64,000 nucleotides of DNA from Prochilodus magdalenae (GCA_024036415.1 JAMWET010001646.1:414501-478500), one strand, 5' to 3'. Numbered from the stretch's first letter, positions 44,831 through 56,689 are shown. The notes: generated from the letters alone by a model not told the origin. Numbers and translations are program-made.

Positions 44831-47800
44831 CAAGTGTTGGATTGGAAGATGAAAAAAGAAGGAAGTGGTGAGCACTTTAGATCTGAAAAATGGTGTGTGT
44901 TGGGTCTACACACTTGCTTTTTTTTTTTTTCCTGCTCTTCCCCCAGAAGTGCCTGCAGCATGAAAGGGTAGGTACACGGAAAAAGTATTTAAGCATGACA
45001 GTGGACTGGGAATTACTCGAAGCTACAAAATACTGCTGTCAGAAAGCCCTTTCTGCTCAGTCACAGTGCACAAGCCCTGCTCTTCAGTGACCTGAAATGA
45101 ATCCATAAATGTATTAAAACATGTTTAAAACATGGCTGCATTTACATTTAGACAATGCGGCGGCTGGCTCACAGCAATGCTGCTCTATATCTTTAAATGC
45201 AAACATATCATGCTCTTAACATTACGATTGCGGTGTGCAATGAATAGTAAATGGCTTTGCGTGGATGGGCTGATAAGGAAAATCGGAGCAGGGTGGCAAG
45301 CGGGCATGCTGGCTTTGGTCTCTTTTAGAAGCTAATGCCAGCGCCAGACTGGGCAGCTGCGCTCTCTAAGTGGGCCGTGTAATACTTGCAGATGTCCACA
45401 TGCCAATCCTTTGATGAACCCCGAGTCAGAACATTTGAATTGCTGCATCATTCCCCGTCTCTGCGCCTGACTTGGTATTTTCTCCTACATGTCTCTCTTA
45501 CTCTCTCTCGCTCTCTTACTCTTTCTCATTCCCTCTTGGCCTGACGCTGTGGCCAGGGAATGGAATTTCAAATGGACAATTCTAACTTGCACTGCCCCTC
45601 GATGATTGCCTCCCTGATAGGCTTCTTCTTTTTTCCCCCCCAAGCTGGCCTCTCGCTTGGCCACTCCTCACTTTCTCCACTCCTCTCTTTCTTCTCTTCT
45701 GCCCGCTGTGGTAGGTCAGCTAGATTTCGATGACCTCTGGCGCTCTTTGTTTTCTGCGGGCGCAGAGATGCCTCATCAGTGTCACCCGACAGAGGCACAA
45801 TTAGTAGCACTGACGTGACCTTTTCTCAGGATCTTGCTTTCTTTCAGTCCACCACTCCACCCACTTCACTACTCATCCTTTGCCCATCATCTCCTCTCTG
45901 TTTCAACCTCCCCCTTTCCACTCAACTCCATTAACCTTTTCACACAAAGTCCACTCTCAGCTCAGTGCTTCTTTCAAGTCCTGAGGCTCAGAGAGAGAAA
46001 GCAAGAGAGAGAGAGAGACAGGGAGGAGGAATGAGAGCTCACGTAATGGCCTATGAGGAACCATTTAACGTTGTCCCTCCAAGCCCTGTCTTTGCCCTTG
46101 CCATCGTAACTAGTCCATGAGAGTGCACTAGCGTAGCTCTCTTCTATACCTGTATCTGTTACCCCAGGGTCTCCTTAGGAAAGCTTAACTCCCCTATGTC
46201 TTCTACACACTACTGAGTGTACAGCTTTAACCAGGGGGGTCATAAATTGTGTGGCCCTAGTTGACAGCCTGTAAACTAAAGCTGGGTATTACTACATAGC
46301 TCACTATACCACTCTCATTACATGGGTCAAAATTCAAAATATCACCATGTATCACAGTCATTACCGGATCACGATGGTTCATTTCCATTTGTTTATCTCT
46401 GCCACAGCAAGTGTCTGCCTAACTGCAGAGTTAAAGTTCTTGCATATAATATAAATAGTGAATGACTTACTTTAATCTGAAAAGGTAAATGGGTTGGTTT
46501 TCATGATATCACAGAATTCAAAACAGGCTGATTTACAGCACAGCTTCTATACAGTATATGGACCGTGTTAGTGGGAGATGTCAAAGCCTCAGCTCTACTT
46601 CATGATTGGTTTATACTCTGTCATGTGTTGCAGGTGTTGTGCTATGCTGTAGGATAATGGGGTATGTCTGTGTGCCACCACATACTGGAGTTGGGTGAGT
46701 AATGATGACCTGCCCCACCATAGTTCAGTAGCACGGAGCAGAGGTTGTATTGTTCATTAAAGGAGCATTCACTGAAGGCGCTATGTTACCCACATCTTTT
46801 TCTATACTGACACCATACTATGTGATGTTTCTGTGGGGTTGTGGGCTATCGAGCACTAAAGCCATCATTTGGCCTCCTCTTTGTTAACAGCGCAATGTCT
46901 TTGTGTGGTCATGTTTACATTCCATCTACTTGAAAAAGTAAACAAAGGATCCTCAATGGTTCACGGGTTGGATCAACACAGCTTTACATTACTCATTTTT
47001 ATGGCAGCGGAGAGCTCTCCTAGTTGCCCTTCTAGTCAGAGGGGATTAGTGGGCCATTTGTCTCAGTTAGCTGGAAGCCTGCACGGTGGCCTGCTGTGTG
47101 TGGCACCCCGTCACCACACATTGGACCAATTCAGGGCCAGGAACTCGGCCCAGTAACACACTCATGCCACAAGCAGGGTCTGCAGCTGACGAGCCCCTAA
47201 TTTCTGCATTGTTCGAACTTCCCAGTGTACGCTTGTGGGCTGTTATTGCTCATCTATTAGCCCACTTTTCCGTGTGCCAGGGTGCGCCCGTCTTGCAGTT
47301 TAAGCAGCCTCTAAATTTAGAAGTGGAACTAGAGCGTAGCCTCCAGTTGGATGGGTTTAGGAGTTGGGCTGGGTCCAGCAGTGGAGGATTGGAAAACTCA
47401 CTCTTGGCCCCGCACACGTCAGTTCCCCCTTAGACAACATTAACGGTTCAGCTGTCTCCAAGTAGCCTGCAGCCTCAGGGACACTGCATCCAAAGTGCTC
47501 AACACACCCAGGTCTCATCGCTCATTATTACCCCACCGATAGAGCCCATAGATCTGCTCCCATAATAAATCAATGCAATGATTCAAGAGGGACCCTCAGT
47601 GGGCTATGTAATACCCAGGTGGTGCGTTCTTGCTTTATCTCTTGACAGATCAGTCTCCGTCTGTAAGGCTTTAGCTTCTGTCGCTCTCCCTTTCTCTCTC
47701 TCCAGTGCCAGCCAGCCTCTGCCAGCAGCCGCTCCCATCATTTTTCAGCACTTATCTCCTGTTCTCAGGCAGCCAGGGCCGACAGGGTGTCACAGCACAT

Positions 47801-48339
47801 ATGGCATGCATCCCACCCTCCTATCTCTGCGGGGAGCCGTATATATACGCTAGGTAATGTATATATAAATCGGCGATCGAGCATATGAGGCCGCAGATTG
47901 CAAATGATCTACACAGCTTTAAGTGTCCTGGGCCATCCGTCAGTGCGGGCCGCTTTATTTACTGCCCTCGCCGCTGCAGCCGAGCTGACACACCACGCTG
48001 TTTTTTTAGAGGCAGAAATCAAAATAACAAAGCGCTTGACAAAAAAGGTTCAAGGGCTTTAATTTTTATTCATTCTCATTCATTCATTTGTCACCGCCGT
48101 GGGTGGGTGTACATGTGGGGAGGGGGGTAAAACTACGATGATGCTGTTTTGCAGCAAACACAATAATGCACAAAGCTACCCACACAGACAGAAAGCTTTT
48201 TGTGCACACACATGTACAAATATGCACATTCAGCTTTACATTGAGGTGTGCTAATCATTCTGTCTGGCACAACTAACACAACATACCACTGTTATTTCCA
48301 TAACACTCACTGCAGGGAAAGTAAGTTCATGCAAAGAGA
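44831..48339. promoter_or_regulatory. long unique block, candidate conserved non-coding region
   Basis: Almost free of dispersed repeats. Low-complexity parts are a poly-T run at 44917-44930, pyrimidine-rich stretches at 45482-45535 and 45600-45705, and a GA run at 45989-46030. Repeat-free GC-richer segments at 45110-45450, 46860-47560 and 47560-48110 contain cores such as TCTTTAAATGCAAACATATC near 45190 (octamer-like ATGCAAAC) and ATTGCAAATGATC near 47897 (POU-like). No open frame exceeds 115 codons and none has a recognisable domain. Best guess is a cluster of regulatory elements in a gene desert or giant intron. Confidence 0.35.
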
Positions 48340-48440
48340 TTTTATCCTAAGCAGATTTGGGGCATTTCTATTGGTCCATTCTTCATGAAATGTCCACACA
48401 ATGTAAAGGGCAACTGTTGTTTTCACATAATGCAGAATTT
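48340..48440 (+). repeat. dispersed repeat family G copy
   Basis: TTTGGGGCATTTCTATTGG, TCCATTCTTCATGAAATGTC and ACACAATGTAAAGGGCAACT match the core of the 18183 copy, and TTTTCACATAATGCAGAA extends the similarity. Confidence 0.55.
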
Positions 48441-48654
48441 TTTTTTTTATAAGAGTTGCTAGATGCTGTTTTTGTGGATAGCGAAGACATACAGCAGTTC
48501 TTACCTGCTTATATATAAAGCCTCATGGTCTATATATGGCATATATAGACAGCTTCATGGTCACAGAGGCTGATGAATAGCACATGTCACATCACTTCTA
48601 TCTCTCCTCTGTCACTCTGTCTCCAACACGCCTTTACCTTTGTAGTGCTGGATT

Positions 48655-48815
48655 GAATAAAGAAAGTTGGTTTTGTTTGTGGCATATTCATTGTCATGCA
48701 TCTGTCTTAATTCAGATCGTAGGTTTCTCCAGTTATTAGAGATGTTGGAGGCTGAATATGCCCTTATAGGTTTTAACAATGCATAGGGCACTACTTTACC
48801 CAATTCCAGTCATTT
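48655..48815 (+). repeat. dispersed repeat family H, copy 1
   Basis: CCCTTATAGGTTTTAACAAT, GCATAGGGCACTACTTTA and CCAATTCCAG recur at 51655-51710 with about 80 percent match over roughly 48 bp, same orientation. Upstream parts are less similar. Class unknown. Confidence 0.5.
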
Positions 48816-48989
48816 CTCTTTTTACATTTCTCCCTTTCTTGGCTTGGTAATAACATCAGTAACAAGTTGTCCACAAGAACATTAAAAAATAAGAAACTTC
48901 TCACTGCATCAGCTGGGGTTAAAAAGAACTGTGGCCAGCTGAAACCTATTACCTGTAATTATCCAATCAAAGGCCCTTAGTATTTTTTT

Positions 48990-49335
48990 GCTTAATTGAA
49001 TCCAAAGTGTGATTTTTGTGTCCCTATATATATAATAAATCAGAGCAGGAAATGTTTGACTAAGCTGAACATAGGGCTTATCCACACATTCTCTTAGGTG
49101 GGTGTGAAGAAAGGTGATCAGGTTTGCTGTGAGCTGCCCTCTTTTTTGTCCATGGTAAACGGTCACATTTATACCCAGCCTCTTCATGTACCTTGAGTAT
49201 AAGGATTATATCCGACCAAGCCAAATAAGAATGGTAGTGTAAACACACCCAAGACCTTTTCAAACAGTGACTGATCATTCTGATTATGTACACCTCTTCA
49301 GAAGGTGGTCTGAGACACCATTGGATCACATGTTA
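48990..49335. mobile_element. possible hAT-like miniature element
   Basis: CATGGTAAACGGTCACATTT, GTATAAGGATTATATCCGA, GTAGTGTAAACACACCC and CTCTTCAGAAGGTGGTCTG resemble a fish non-autonomous element with GTAAAC/GTGTAAACAC motifs. Ends and target duplication are not resolved. Confidence 0.35.
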
Positions 49336-50785
49336 CAGCAGTGTGAAGAGACCCGTCTCTCCAACACACAGTCAACAACCAGAACTCCCTGAACCTCCAC
49401 CCCATGCAGTACATCACTGAGCATGTGATCTGTGCCTGCGAGGAAGATTATCATAGAGGATGCGGATGGATGGGGACCAGATGAAACTGCTTAACAGTAA
49501 TATGGACAGACAATACTGTGCACAACAAACTGCAGACAATAGAGCCTAAATGGATAAACCATTGAGAATTGGTTGAGGCATAACGAGCAGATTTGCATAT
49601 TCCATCCCACACAGCAATCGGATTTCAGTCCGACTTACTGGAGATTTGACTACCAAGTGTTAATGCATGTGGCTAAAATTTTACAATCCAGATACTAGTC
49701 ACATGAGAAAGGGATCTTAGTTTGCACCTGCTAGTTATTCTCCAGGTTCCTCTGGCTACTTCTCCACAGCAACAGGCTTCCCATCATCAATCTGCACTAC
49801 TGGAGATAGACAATAGTGAGGTGGTGAGCAGACTGGGCCTTCTCCATCTGCTCATCATTTCTGGGTCAGTGACAAACCCTCCATTTCATAAGACCTATTC
49901 ATTGCCAGAAGCTCCCACCTGGTTTTGTTATGCTTGACATTTTAGGAATTGCAACCTTCAACCAATCGCTCCATTCTTGAAGAATGGCAATTAAAAACTA
50001 TTTAGCTTTGTGTTGCTTCTGCTTTCTTGCTACGGTCTTTATTCATTTTAAATGGGGCGCTCCTTGCCTCTTCTGCCTTTTGATTCTCACTGTAATCTTC
50101 TCTTTATTGCAGATTACGCTAAACGTTGAAATAATTGCTGTGCACTGCAATGAGTTTCCACTTCCATTTGCTTATGAAATAGTTCCCAAGGTCTGCTGTG
50201 CAGCAGCCTAGCAGATATGTAGTTTGATGGTGAAGCAGATGGAATGGATGCATGGTGATGGTTGGAGCACTGGTTTGTTTTTGTGGGCAGGAAGGTGAAG
50301 GGGATTGAGCCAGAGCTAGTGTGGCCCAGCTGTATCTGGGCACAATGTGTTTTGTATGGTAATAATGTGTCACTAGAACACTGTGTCCTTATTTGTCTGA
50401 AGGAGAATTCCTCTGAAAAGCTGAGTGACCTTACTGCACTCCAGCTCACTGATTGTCTGTAGTGGGGTATGACCCTCCACAAGGACGAGTTGAACTTGCC
50501 ACACACACACACACAGTCATTTACAACTGTCGGCACACACACACAAAAAGCCATCTTTGATTTCTCTTTGCTGAGCAGTGGCTTTGACCGTGAACACGAA
50601 TTCACAATGGACTCGTTTGAGAGCCAGAGTAGAGCAAGGTTTTTCTAATGGAGGCGCATGTGGAGCCCCAGTCAGTGTGAGTGCAGATATGCCGCATACA
50701 CTGCCTTGACAAAAATAAAATAAAAATGAAAAAAAAAAAAAACCCTGTAAATTCGAATATTTCATTGAACTGCCTTGGTGCACAC
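49336..50785. other. unique non-coding sequence
   Basis: No gene recognised. A 163-codon minus open frame (50114-50605) has no signal, domain or splice support. A short CA run lies at 50501-50515 and poly-A at 50730-50743. Confidence 0.5.
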
Positions 50786-51480
50786 TCACCATGGCATTGT
50801 TTTGACAACCTTTAGCAAAGTCACCACATTTATTCCCATCCAGAGCTCATTTTGGCCAAAATCTTCTTCTGACAATAAAAGAGTCTTTTCCAGCACATCC
50901 CAAAGACAATTGGAAAGGGTTGAGGTCAGGACTCTGTGGTAGCCAACAGAGCCTGATGAATCTTGGTATTGTGAATGAATCTTGGCCATCATGGAAGAAA
51001 AGAATCCTTAGTTTTAGTTCTTTAGAATTTAGTTCTTTCAGGTAGTCAGCTGGCTTCATTTTATGGCCACATAACATTGTTGACACAAGACCTGGGGTGC
51101 GTTTCCCAAAACCATCATTGCTAACTATGTTAGCAACTTACATAGTTGGAATGACACAGCTGCGACGCAAGTGTTTCTCAAAACCATGGTTCAAACTACT
51201 GTGGTACTAACAAAGTATGATGCTTTCGGGAAACAGTCGTACTTCAGATGTTTGTTAGTTTAACGATGCATCGGACCACGTTAGTTCAGTGCTAACCTCC
51301 GTCGTTGTACGGGAAAAGCAACCCCAGATCATAACACTACCTCCAGGCTTGTACAGTGGGAACTATGCATAATGGGTGCATTGCTTAATGCGGTTAAGGA
51401 CTTGTCGGACCACATGACCTTTTTACGTTGCTCCAGTCTCCCTAGCAAACGAAAGCTAATTTTCCTGATTAGCGTCACTA
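50786..51480 (-). pseudogene. decayed Tc1-like transposase, interrupted by a younger insertion
   Basis: Reading the minus strand from about 51480: residues DWSNVKKVMWSDKS (about 51435-51390) correspond to the first catalytic WSDES region. Then codons for W-G-C-F near 51326-51315 are interrupted by about 220 bp of unrelated sequence, and the gene resumes with GLVSTMLCGHKMKPADYLKE (from about 51095). SPDLNPF precedes the last catalytic region, where a frameshift leads into LWDVLEKTL, and the C-terminus ends WMGINVVTL...KTMPW near 50790. Stops, the frameshift and the insertion make it dead. The N-terminal DNA-binding part and element ends are not found. Confidence 0.8.
51094..51322. mobile_element. 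GGGTGCGTTTCCC-type miniature element nested in the Tc1 remnant
   Basis: The left end GGGGTGCGTTTCCCAAAACC and the minus-strand right end TTTTCCCGTACAACGACGG share a TTTCCC-type terminus. The interior has GTTAGCAACTTACATAG, GATGCTTTCGGGAAACAG and TTTAACGATGCATCGG, a layout common in teleost short DNA elements. The exact right boundary is unclear because the host codons TGG GGT TGC TTT resemble the element's own end. Confidence 0.6.
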
Positions 51481-51599
51481 ACTAGTGTTTTCCCTATGAC
51501 CATAAAGCTGTTTAGTTCTAACACCTTGTGCATTTGGATTTTTTTTTTTTTTTTTGGAAAATTACTATCAAACATGGCTGCGACTTCTATTGTGTATTT

Positions 51600-51715
51600 T
51601 TCACTATTTAATTTCACAGAGAATTAAAGTCTTCAAATATGACCATTCAACCTTCACTGTCCTTATAGGTTTTAGAATGTGCAGGGCACTTCTTGATGCA
51701 ATTCCAGTGTACAAT
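51600..51715 (+). repeat. dispersed repeat family H, copy 2
   Basis: GTCCTTATAGGTTTTAGAAT, GTGCAGGGCACTTCTTGATG and CAATTCCAGTGTACAA align with 48755-48812. The poly-T run at 51539-51556 lies 45 bp upstream. Confidence 0.5.
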
Positions 51716-52769
51716 TGTATGTTTTGATTGATCTAGCCTTGCGCTGCCCACAAATGCATTCCATTCTGCATGCTCCTGTTTGATTGACATTTTGGTGAAA
51801 ATTACATTCATCTTATTGTAGTGCACTGTCCGGTTTTGTTTAGCTGTACTGTTGTGACCCCAGGATGGGGCACATTTTGGCATTGACCTTGCTCCAACAC
51901 TCCAACTAAACCTGGCAATTAACTAATGGGTTGAGAATTCGTGAGAATTACCACGAAGGGGAATTTGGCACTCTGCTAAAACACAGTCTAAATTTATATT
52001 ATTGAAATGTTGTCCAAACAGTCAGGGATAGCTCAGTAGACACTATATTTAAATATATAGCATTATTCTAATGTGTTATAATGTTTGATGTCATGACAGC
52101 TAATGTGCCATGCTAATTTTGCTGTGTACTCTAGTTAGCCGCCATGACTTCAAACATTACGGTATCTGTCATGACAATTAATGATAATGCTCATTTGACA
52201 CTGTGGTGTTACTGGACATAATATGTCATGACAACTCATGACAGCCTCTGCCATCTGCCATCACATGTTTATGGCAGGCTTTTGTTATCATTAATGCAGC
52301 AGGGTTCAAGTAAAGCACTACTGTGTTTGTTCAGCTCAGGGACTTTTGGCTTGTTTGTGTCTTGACTTGTTTATCTCCAGTTTGAACGCATCTCAGATCC
52401 AGCATATTTATCCCAGTCTCACATTAGTGCGCCTGTATTTTTACTGCCTGTATGTGTGTGTGTTTGGGTGTGACGGCGTGTCCCAGCGGGATGGTCTGTT
52501 GATATCCACACCGATCTATGTTAGATGGAGGCGACCCAGCACTGTGGTCAAAGCACAGACACCCTGCTGACTCCAGCCCCCTCCCAGCACACACACATAC
52601 ATACACACCCTGCAGATGAGGAGCAGTGTGTTTACAGACACGAGGGACACAGGGAGACACTGGAGGGACACACAGCCACCAAGCAGCTGTTAGGCTCTGC
52701 CAGCCTGCGCCTGCTATTTATTGCAGTACTGGCTGAGAGCTCAGCATGCAGTCTGTAAACTGGGTCAGC
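51716..52769. other. unique sequence with TGTCATGACA palindromes
   Basis: The palindrome TGTCATGACA occurs at 52167-52176 and 52224-52233, with GTCATGAC at 52090-52097 and CTCATGACAG at 52236-52245. This fits a decayed palindromic DNA element at about 52040-52270. CCAACACTCCAACTAAACC near 51896 resembles another dispersed repeat. No gene is recognised. Confidence 0.4.
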
Positions 52770-52771
52770 TT

Positions 52772-53488
52772 CTATCTCTCGCTGTCTCTCTCTCTCTCTT
52801 TCTCTCTCTCTCTGTCTTTCTCTCACCCCCCTCGTTTTCTCCCCTATTTCTCTTCCTCAACTACCTATGTCTCTTTTTCTCTCTCCCTATGTCACTATAC
52901 TACCTCCTTCTACCACTTTACTGTCTCCCTCTACCATCTCTCTCTGCCTCTTTCCCTTTTCTCATTCTTTTCTCTCTCTCCCTTCCTTTCTCTCTTCATG
53001 TACTGACATTTCACTCCTCTTCCCCCGTCTCCCTGTCCCTTCTTCCACAATCTGTCTACCCTGTTCCGTCTTTCTGCTGTCCTTCTCCCCCTTTTATCCT
53101 ACTGTCTGTCTCTCTTCCTCCTTACCCCTCTACTTCTCTATCTCTACTACATGTCTTACTTCCATTTCTGTCTCTCTCTCTCTTTTCTCTTCCCTCCCTT
53201 CCGTCTTTTCCTTCACACACTCTCATTTTTCTACTTGCCTGTCAGTGCAGTCCATCTACTATGTCTGTCTCTCTGCAACTCTTTCTCTCTCTTTCTGTCT
53301 ATTTATCTGTGTTTGTCTGCCTGCTGTCTCTTTTTCACTCTTCCTCCAGTCCCTCTCCTCTCACTCTCCTACTGCTATCTCTCTCTTTCTTTTCTTGTAC
53401 TGCCTAGTTTACCCCTCCTCCTACTTGTCTGTCGCTCGCTCTCTGCTTTCTGTCCTCTATCTCTTAGCTACTCTGTCCTCTGTCACTC

Positions 53489-53544
<56 letters not shown>

Positions 53545-53546
53545 AT
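52772..53546. repeat. 775-bp pyrimidine-rich tract with (CT)27
   Basis: The plus strand is almost all C and T across about 775 bp. It ends in a near-perfect (CT) run at 53492-53545 and starts with CT runs at 52780-52815. The 228-, 257- and 173-codon serine/leucine-rich open frames in all three plus frames arise only from this composition and are not genes. Confidence 0.9.
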
Positions 53547-54186
53547 ACAGTGGGGGATAGCAGTGTGGTTTGGAGCAGCTCCACTATTAGACAGCAGGAT
53601 AGTGCTACCTGCAGCCCAAACACCCCACGAGCTTCATTAGCAACCATCACTGTGATTCAGGAATCACATTAAACATAATAAATGTGTCAGGCTTCTCTGG
53701 AGCGGACAAAATACACAAGCACACACAAACACTTGTTCTCCACCTCTGCCGAGATGTCCTTTCCTTAACCCCTTAATGTCAACGTAACTCAGAAATCAAA
53801 ATACACTTTTCGTCCATTCTATTCGTCCACATGGTATCAGACGGGGGCATATGAGCTAGCTGAATGTTTCCTTCACTCACACAGCCTTGACCCTACATTA
53901 GGACCATGCCACTGTCAAACCCCTGTACTAGTACTAGATTACAATATTACTTGCAGGACCCGTTTATTAGTACCATATTGCATCATACTGCCATTACCAT
54001 GGTACTACAGCACTAATGCTAGTAACATACTACTAGTACTGCCAGTGATGGCACCATTACAATACTCCTGCATTAATTAAGTAATGTTTCCATCGTTCTG
54101 GCATTAAGCCTGTACCTTCTCATCTACATTACAGACACATCTACACCCCTGCAGTACACACAGACCCCCCACAGTTCATACACACC

Positions 54187-54218
54187 CCTGCAGAACTGCT
54201 GCCCTGCTGTTCTGCAGG
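54187..54218. other. 10-bp-arm GC-rich stem-loop
   Basis: CCTGCAGAAC (54187-54196) pairs perfectly with GTTCTGCAGG (54209-54218) across a 12-base loop. No neighbouring gene gives it a role. Confidence 0.7.
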
Positions 54219-54587
54219 AGAGCTGGATGGGGACTCAGTGAGCAGCACTGCTGCAGAGCTGTTCTAAAAGAGTCTGGTACCAATTAAAGAGAGCCTGCCA
54301 TGCTTTGAGGAGGCACAGCACACAGAGACAAAATGCTGCGTTTGTAATCTAGCCCCGTGTCTGGTGACCGGACCGCTCTCATCAATCCTGCCTTCAGTGG
54401 GGGTGCAGGGAACCGAGGGAGAGCCAGGCACCCGCAGGGTCACTTCATCACTCGCGAGCATGGCCCGGCAGCATTCTCACCATGCTCTGCTTTCTTCCCA
54501 AATGCCAGCAGTCTGCCTGTCTCACAGCACCGCCCAAAACCTGCCCTGCGTGCCCTTTACACTGTTCTCAGATATAGTTGTAGACAC

Positions 54588-54589
<2 letters not shown>

Positions 54590-54637
<48 letters not shown>
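54590..54637. repeat. (CA)24 microsatellite
   Basis: An uninterrupted CA dinucleotide run. Confidence 0.95.
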
Positions 54638-54639
<2 letters not shown>

Positions 54640-54756
54640 CTATACTGACACTCTCTCTAAATCGCTCAGTATCACGCTGCTTCTCAAAGGCAGGTGAAAA
54701 CATATGTGAGATTTATTCCTCACATGATCCATTTCTAAATGGACCAAATCATGGAA

Positions 54757-54790
54757 ATTTATTCATTCATTCATTCATTTATTTATTTCA
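54757..54790. repeat. ATTC/ATTT tetranucleotide repeat
   Basis: Four ATTC units followed by three ATTT units. Confidence 0.9.
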
Positions 54791-55929
54791 CACAGTGCTT
54801 ATTGTCAAAGTTTCAAAACATCTATCTGGGCCCCAGTCCATGAGGTCCATAAATGGAAACAAAGCTGTAAGTCAGCCAGTCTTAAAGGCATAGTAATTCA
54901 AAGATCCTGCTTCGTTTTAAGGGATGATGAGCGGTTGGAACATGGTCATAGAAATGAGTTAGAGGCAAAGGTTGCAAAAGGCCTGATGCTGAACCTGCAG
55001 TGTTTCTTTGACACTAGTCACTACTATATGGCTAATGCTAAAATTAAGGAGGAAGGACTTTCCTTGTTGCCACCTGTTTGTCAAGCCGTGACATATCAAT
55101 CTTCACGTGTAGGCTGTAGCCTCTGCTGTACTGGCTGAGGCTTTTGTATCTTGAATAGAGTTCAAAAACCTATTCAGTCGTCATTCCAGTACATTCCATG
55201 TGTTAGGAAAGACACAAGGAAATGGCTGCAGTTTATTCTTAGGATTCTTAAGCTAATTAAGAAAAACAAAGCTTGATGCCAGTGAGCTCTAATGCTATAT
55301 AGCTAGTAACTAAGACCCACTGTCTATATCAGAGATCCAGTTTGACTTTTGCCAGTAGATGCTAATGTTTGTCAGATTAGCTAGCTAACAATAGAGCCCA
55401 GTGGCACCAATCTTTGTTTGTAACTCACCTTATCAACTGCAGCCATTCCCTCTTCTCTTTCTCACTGCAAGGAAAGCGACAGAATAATAATTGTATAGTT
55501 TTTTGGACTCAATTCAAACAACAAGGACTACAGCACTGCACCATGCTGAAAAGACCTCAGTCAGCTCATTAAAGCTTTGGACCTGAACATGTTATCAAGT
55601 GGACTGGAGTGGAAGGAATTTAACCCTTTTTAGCCCACAATGTTGCCTGAATAAACACGGAAGCAACTGGGAAAATGTTTGCAGGTTCAGGGTTATTTAA
55701 GTTGGGGAACGTGGTGGATATGTTTGGACCTGGAAATGACTGTTTATATTGGACTAAACAATCAGATCGTTTGGTTGTGTCAGCTTACAAATTGCTCTGT
55801 TAATTGCTATCCCACAAACAGTACTGTTCACCTTTTATTTCTATAGGTACCAGTCAGAAGAGCAGTACAGCACCTGTAAAACGAATACAAGCATTTCATT
55901 TTTACTCTCAGGACAAGTATAATGTTATG

Positions 55930-56360
55930 TTTCAGTGTTTACAGTTCAAACTTGCTTTTTGTTAACAGCTTCTGTGTTCTCTGGAGACTTGCTTTAGGTT
56001 TTTCAAAGAAAAGACCTTCAAAGTTCAGTCTTAGAAGTTGGTTGCATTTTCTGTTTCCCATGATAATCTCAAGCACATTCAGTGATGTTGATATCTGGAC
56101 ACTGGGGTGGTCAGTCTATCATTCAGAAAAGACCAGCAGCTTCTTTGTATATTTCCTTTTATCACTAAGGGCTTCTTGACAGCTACATATCCTTTCAGAC
56201 TCATAGTGTTAAGCTGTCTTCTGGCAGTGGAAGGATAGGCAGAAACACCTGTGGATTTTTTTCAGAGCTAAAGCAAGAGTGGAGCTAGATTTCCTCAGGA
56301 CTGCCAGACATTTCATGTTCTTAAAATCATTTGATTACCTTTTTTGTAATTCCCTCAGAA
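55930..56360 (-). pseudogene. decayed Tc1-like transposase fragment
   Basis: The minus strand reads, across several frames, RKSSSTLALALKK (about 56300), then MSLKGYVAVKKPLV and KGNIQRSCWSFLND (about 56205-56110), then VQISTSLNVLEII-like codons in the place of the usual SPDINIIE motif (about 56100-56060), and NRKCNQLL...FEGLF. The order fits the second DNA-binding part, the linker and the last catalytic region of a Tc1 transposase, with the middle of the catalytic domain deleted and at least two frameshifts. No terminal repeats were found. It is a different Tc1 lineage from the other families in the window. Confidence 0.6.
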
Positions 56361-56689
56361 ATTTCTCCTGATAAATGAAACGTTCTTTAATGTTTGACTT
56401 GCAATTAAATAAAAGGATGCTCTCTGATGTTTGAATAGTAGTATGCATGTACTGGTCCAGTAATATATCATGAGACACTTTGCTGAAGTACAGCTAGAGA
56501 GCGTAACCTGTCTGCTGATGCACAGTTTGTGTTAGATGTCCTTCTTCTGACCACAGAACTGTTTTTGGCTGGATATGTGTTGTTGGCTGACCATTCTCAG
56601 CCCAGCAACTCTAGCACCCCTGCTGCATCCATACCAGACCCGTACCTACATGCATGTCAGTGTCACTATTGTGTTCAACAAGCTTGTCT

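Larger units (their letters stand above)
53547..55899. other. unique non-coding sequence with simple repeats
   Basis: It contains a hairpin at 54187-54218, (CA)24 at 54590-54637 and ATTC/ATTT tetranucleotide repeats at 54757-54788, each listed separately where notable. Open frames around 54357-54650 are extended by the CA repeat. Nothing else is recognised. Confidence 0.5.

Noticed and set aside
50114..50605. 163-codon minus-strand open frame
   Set aside because: No domain, no splice sites, overlaps other open frames in two other frames.
52721..53672. Serine/leucine-rich open frames of 228, 257 and 173 codons
   Set aside because: They occupy all three frames of a CT-rich tract; open frames are automatic there because stops need A or G.
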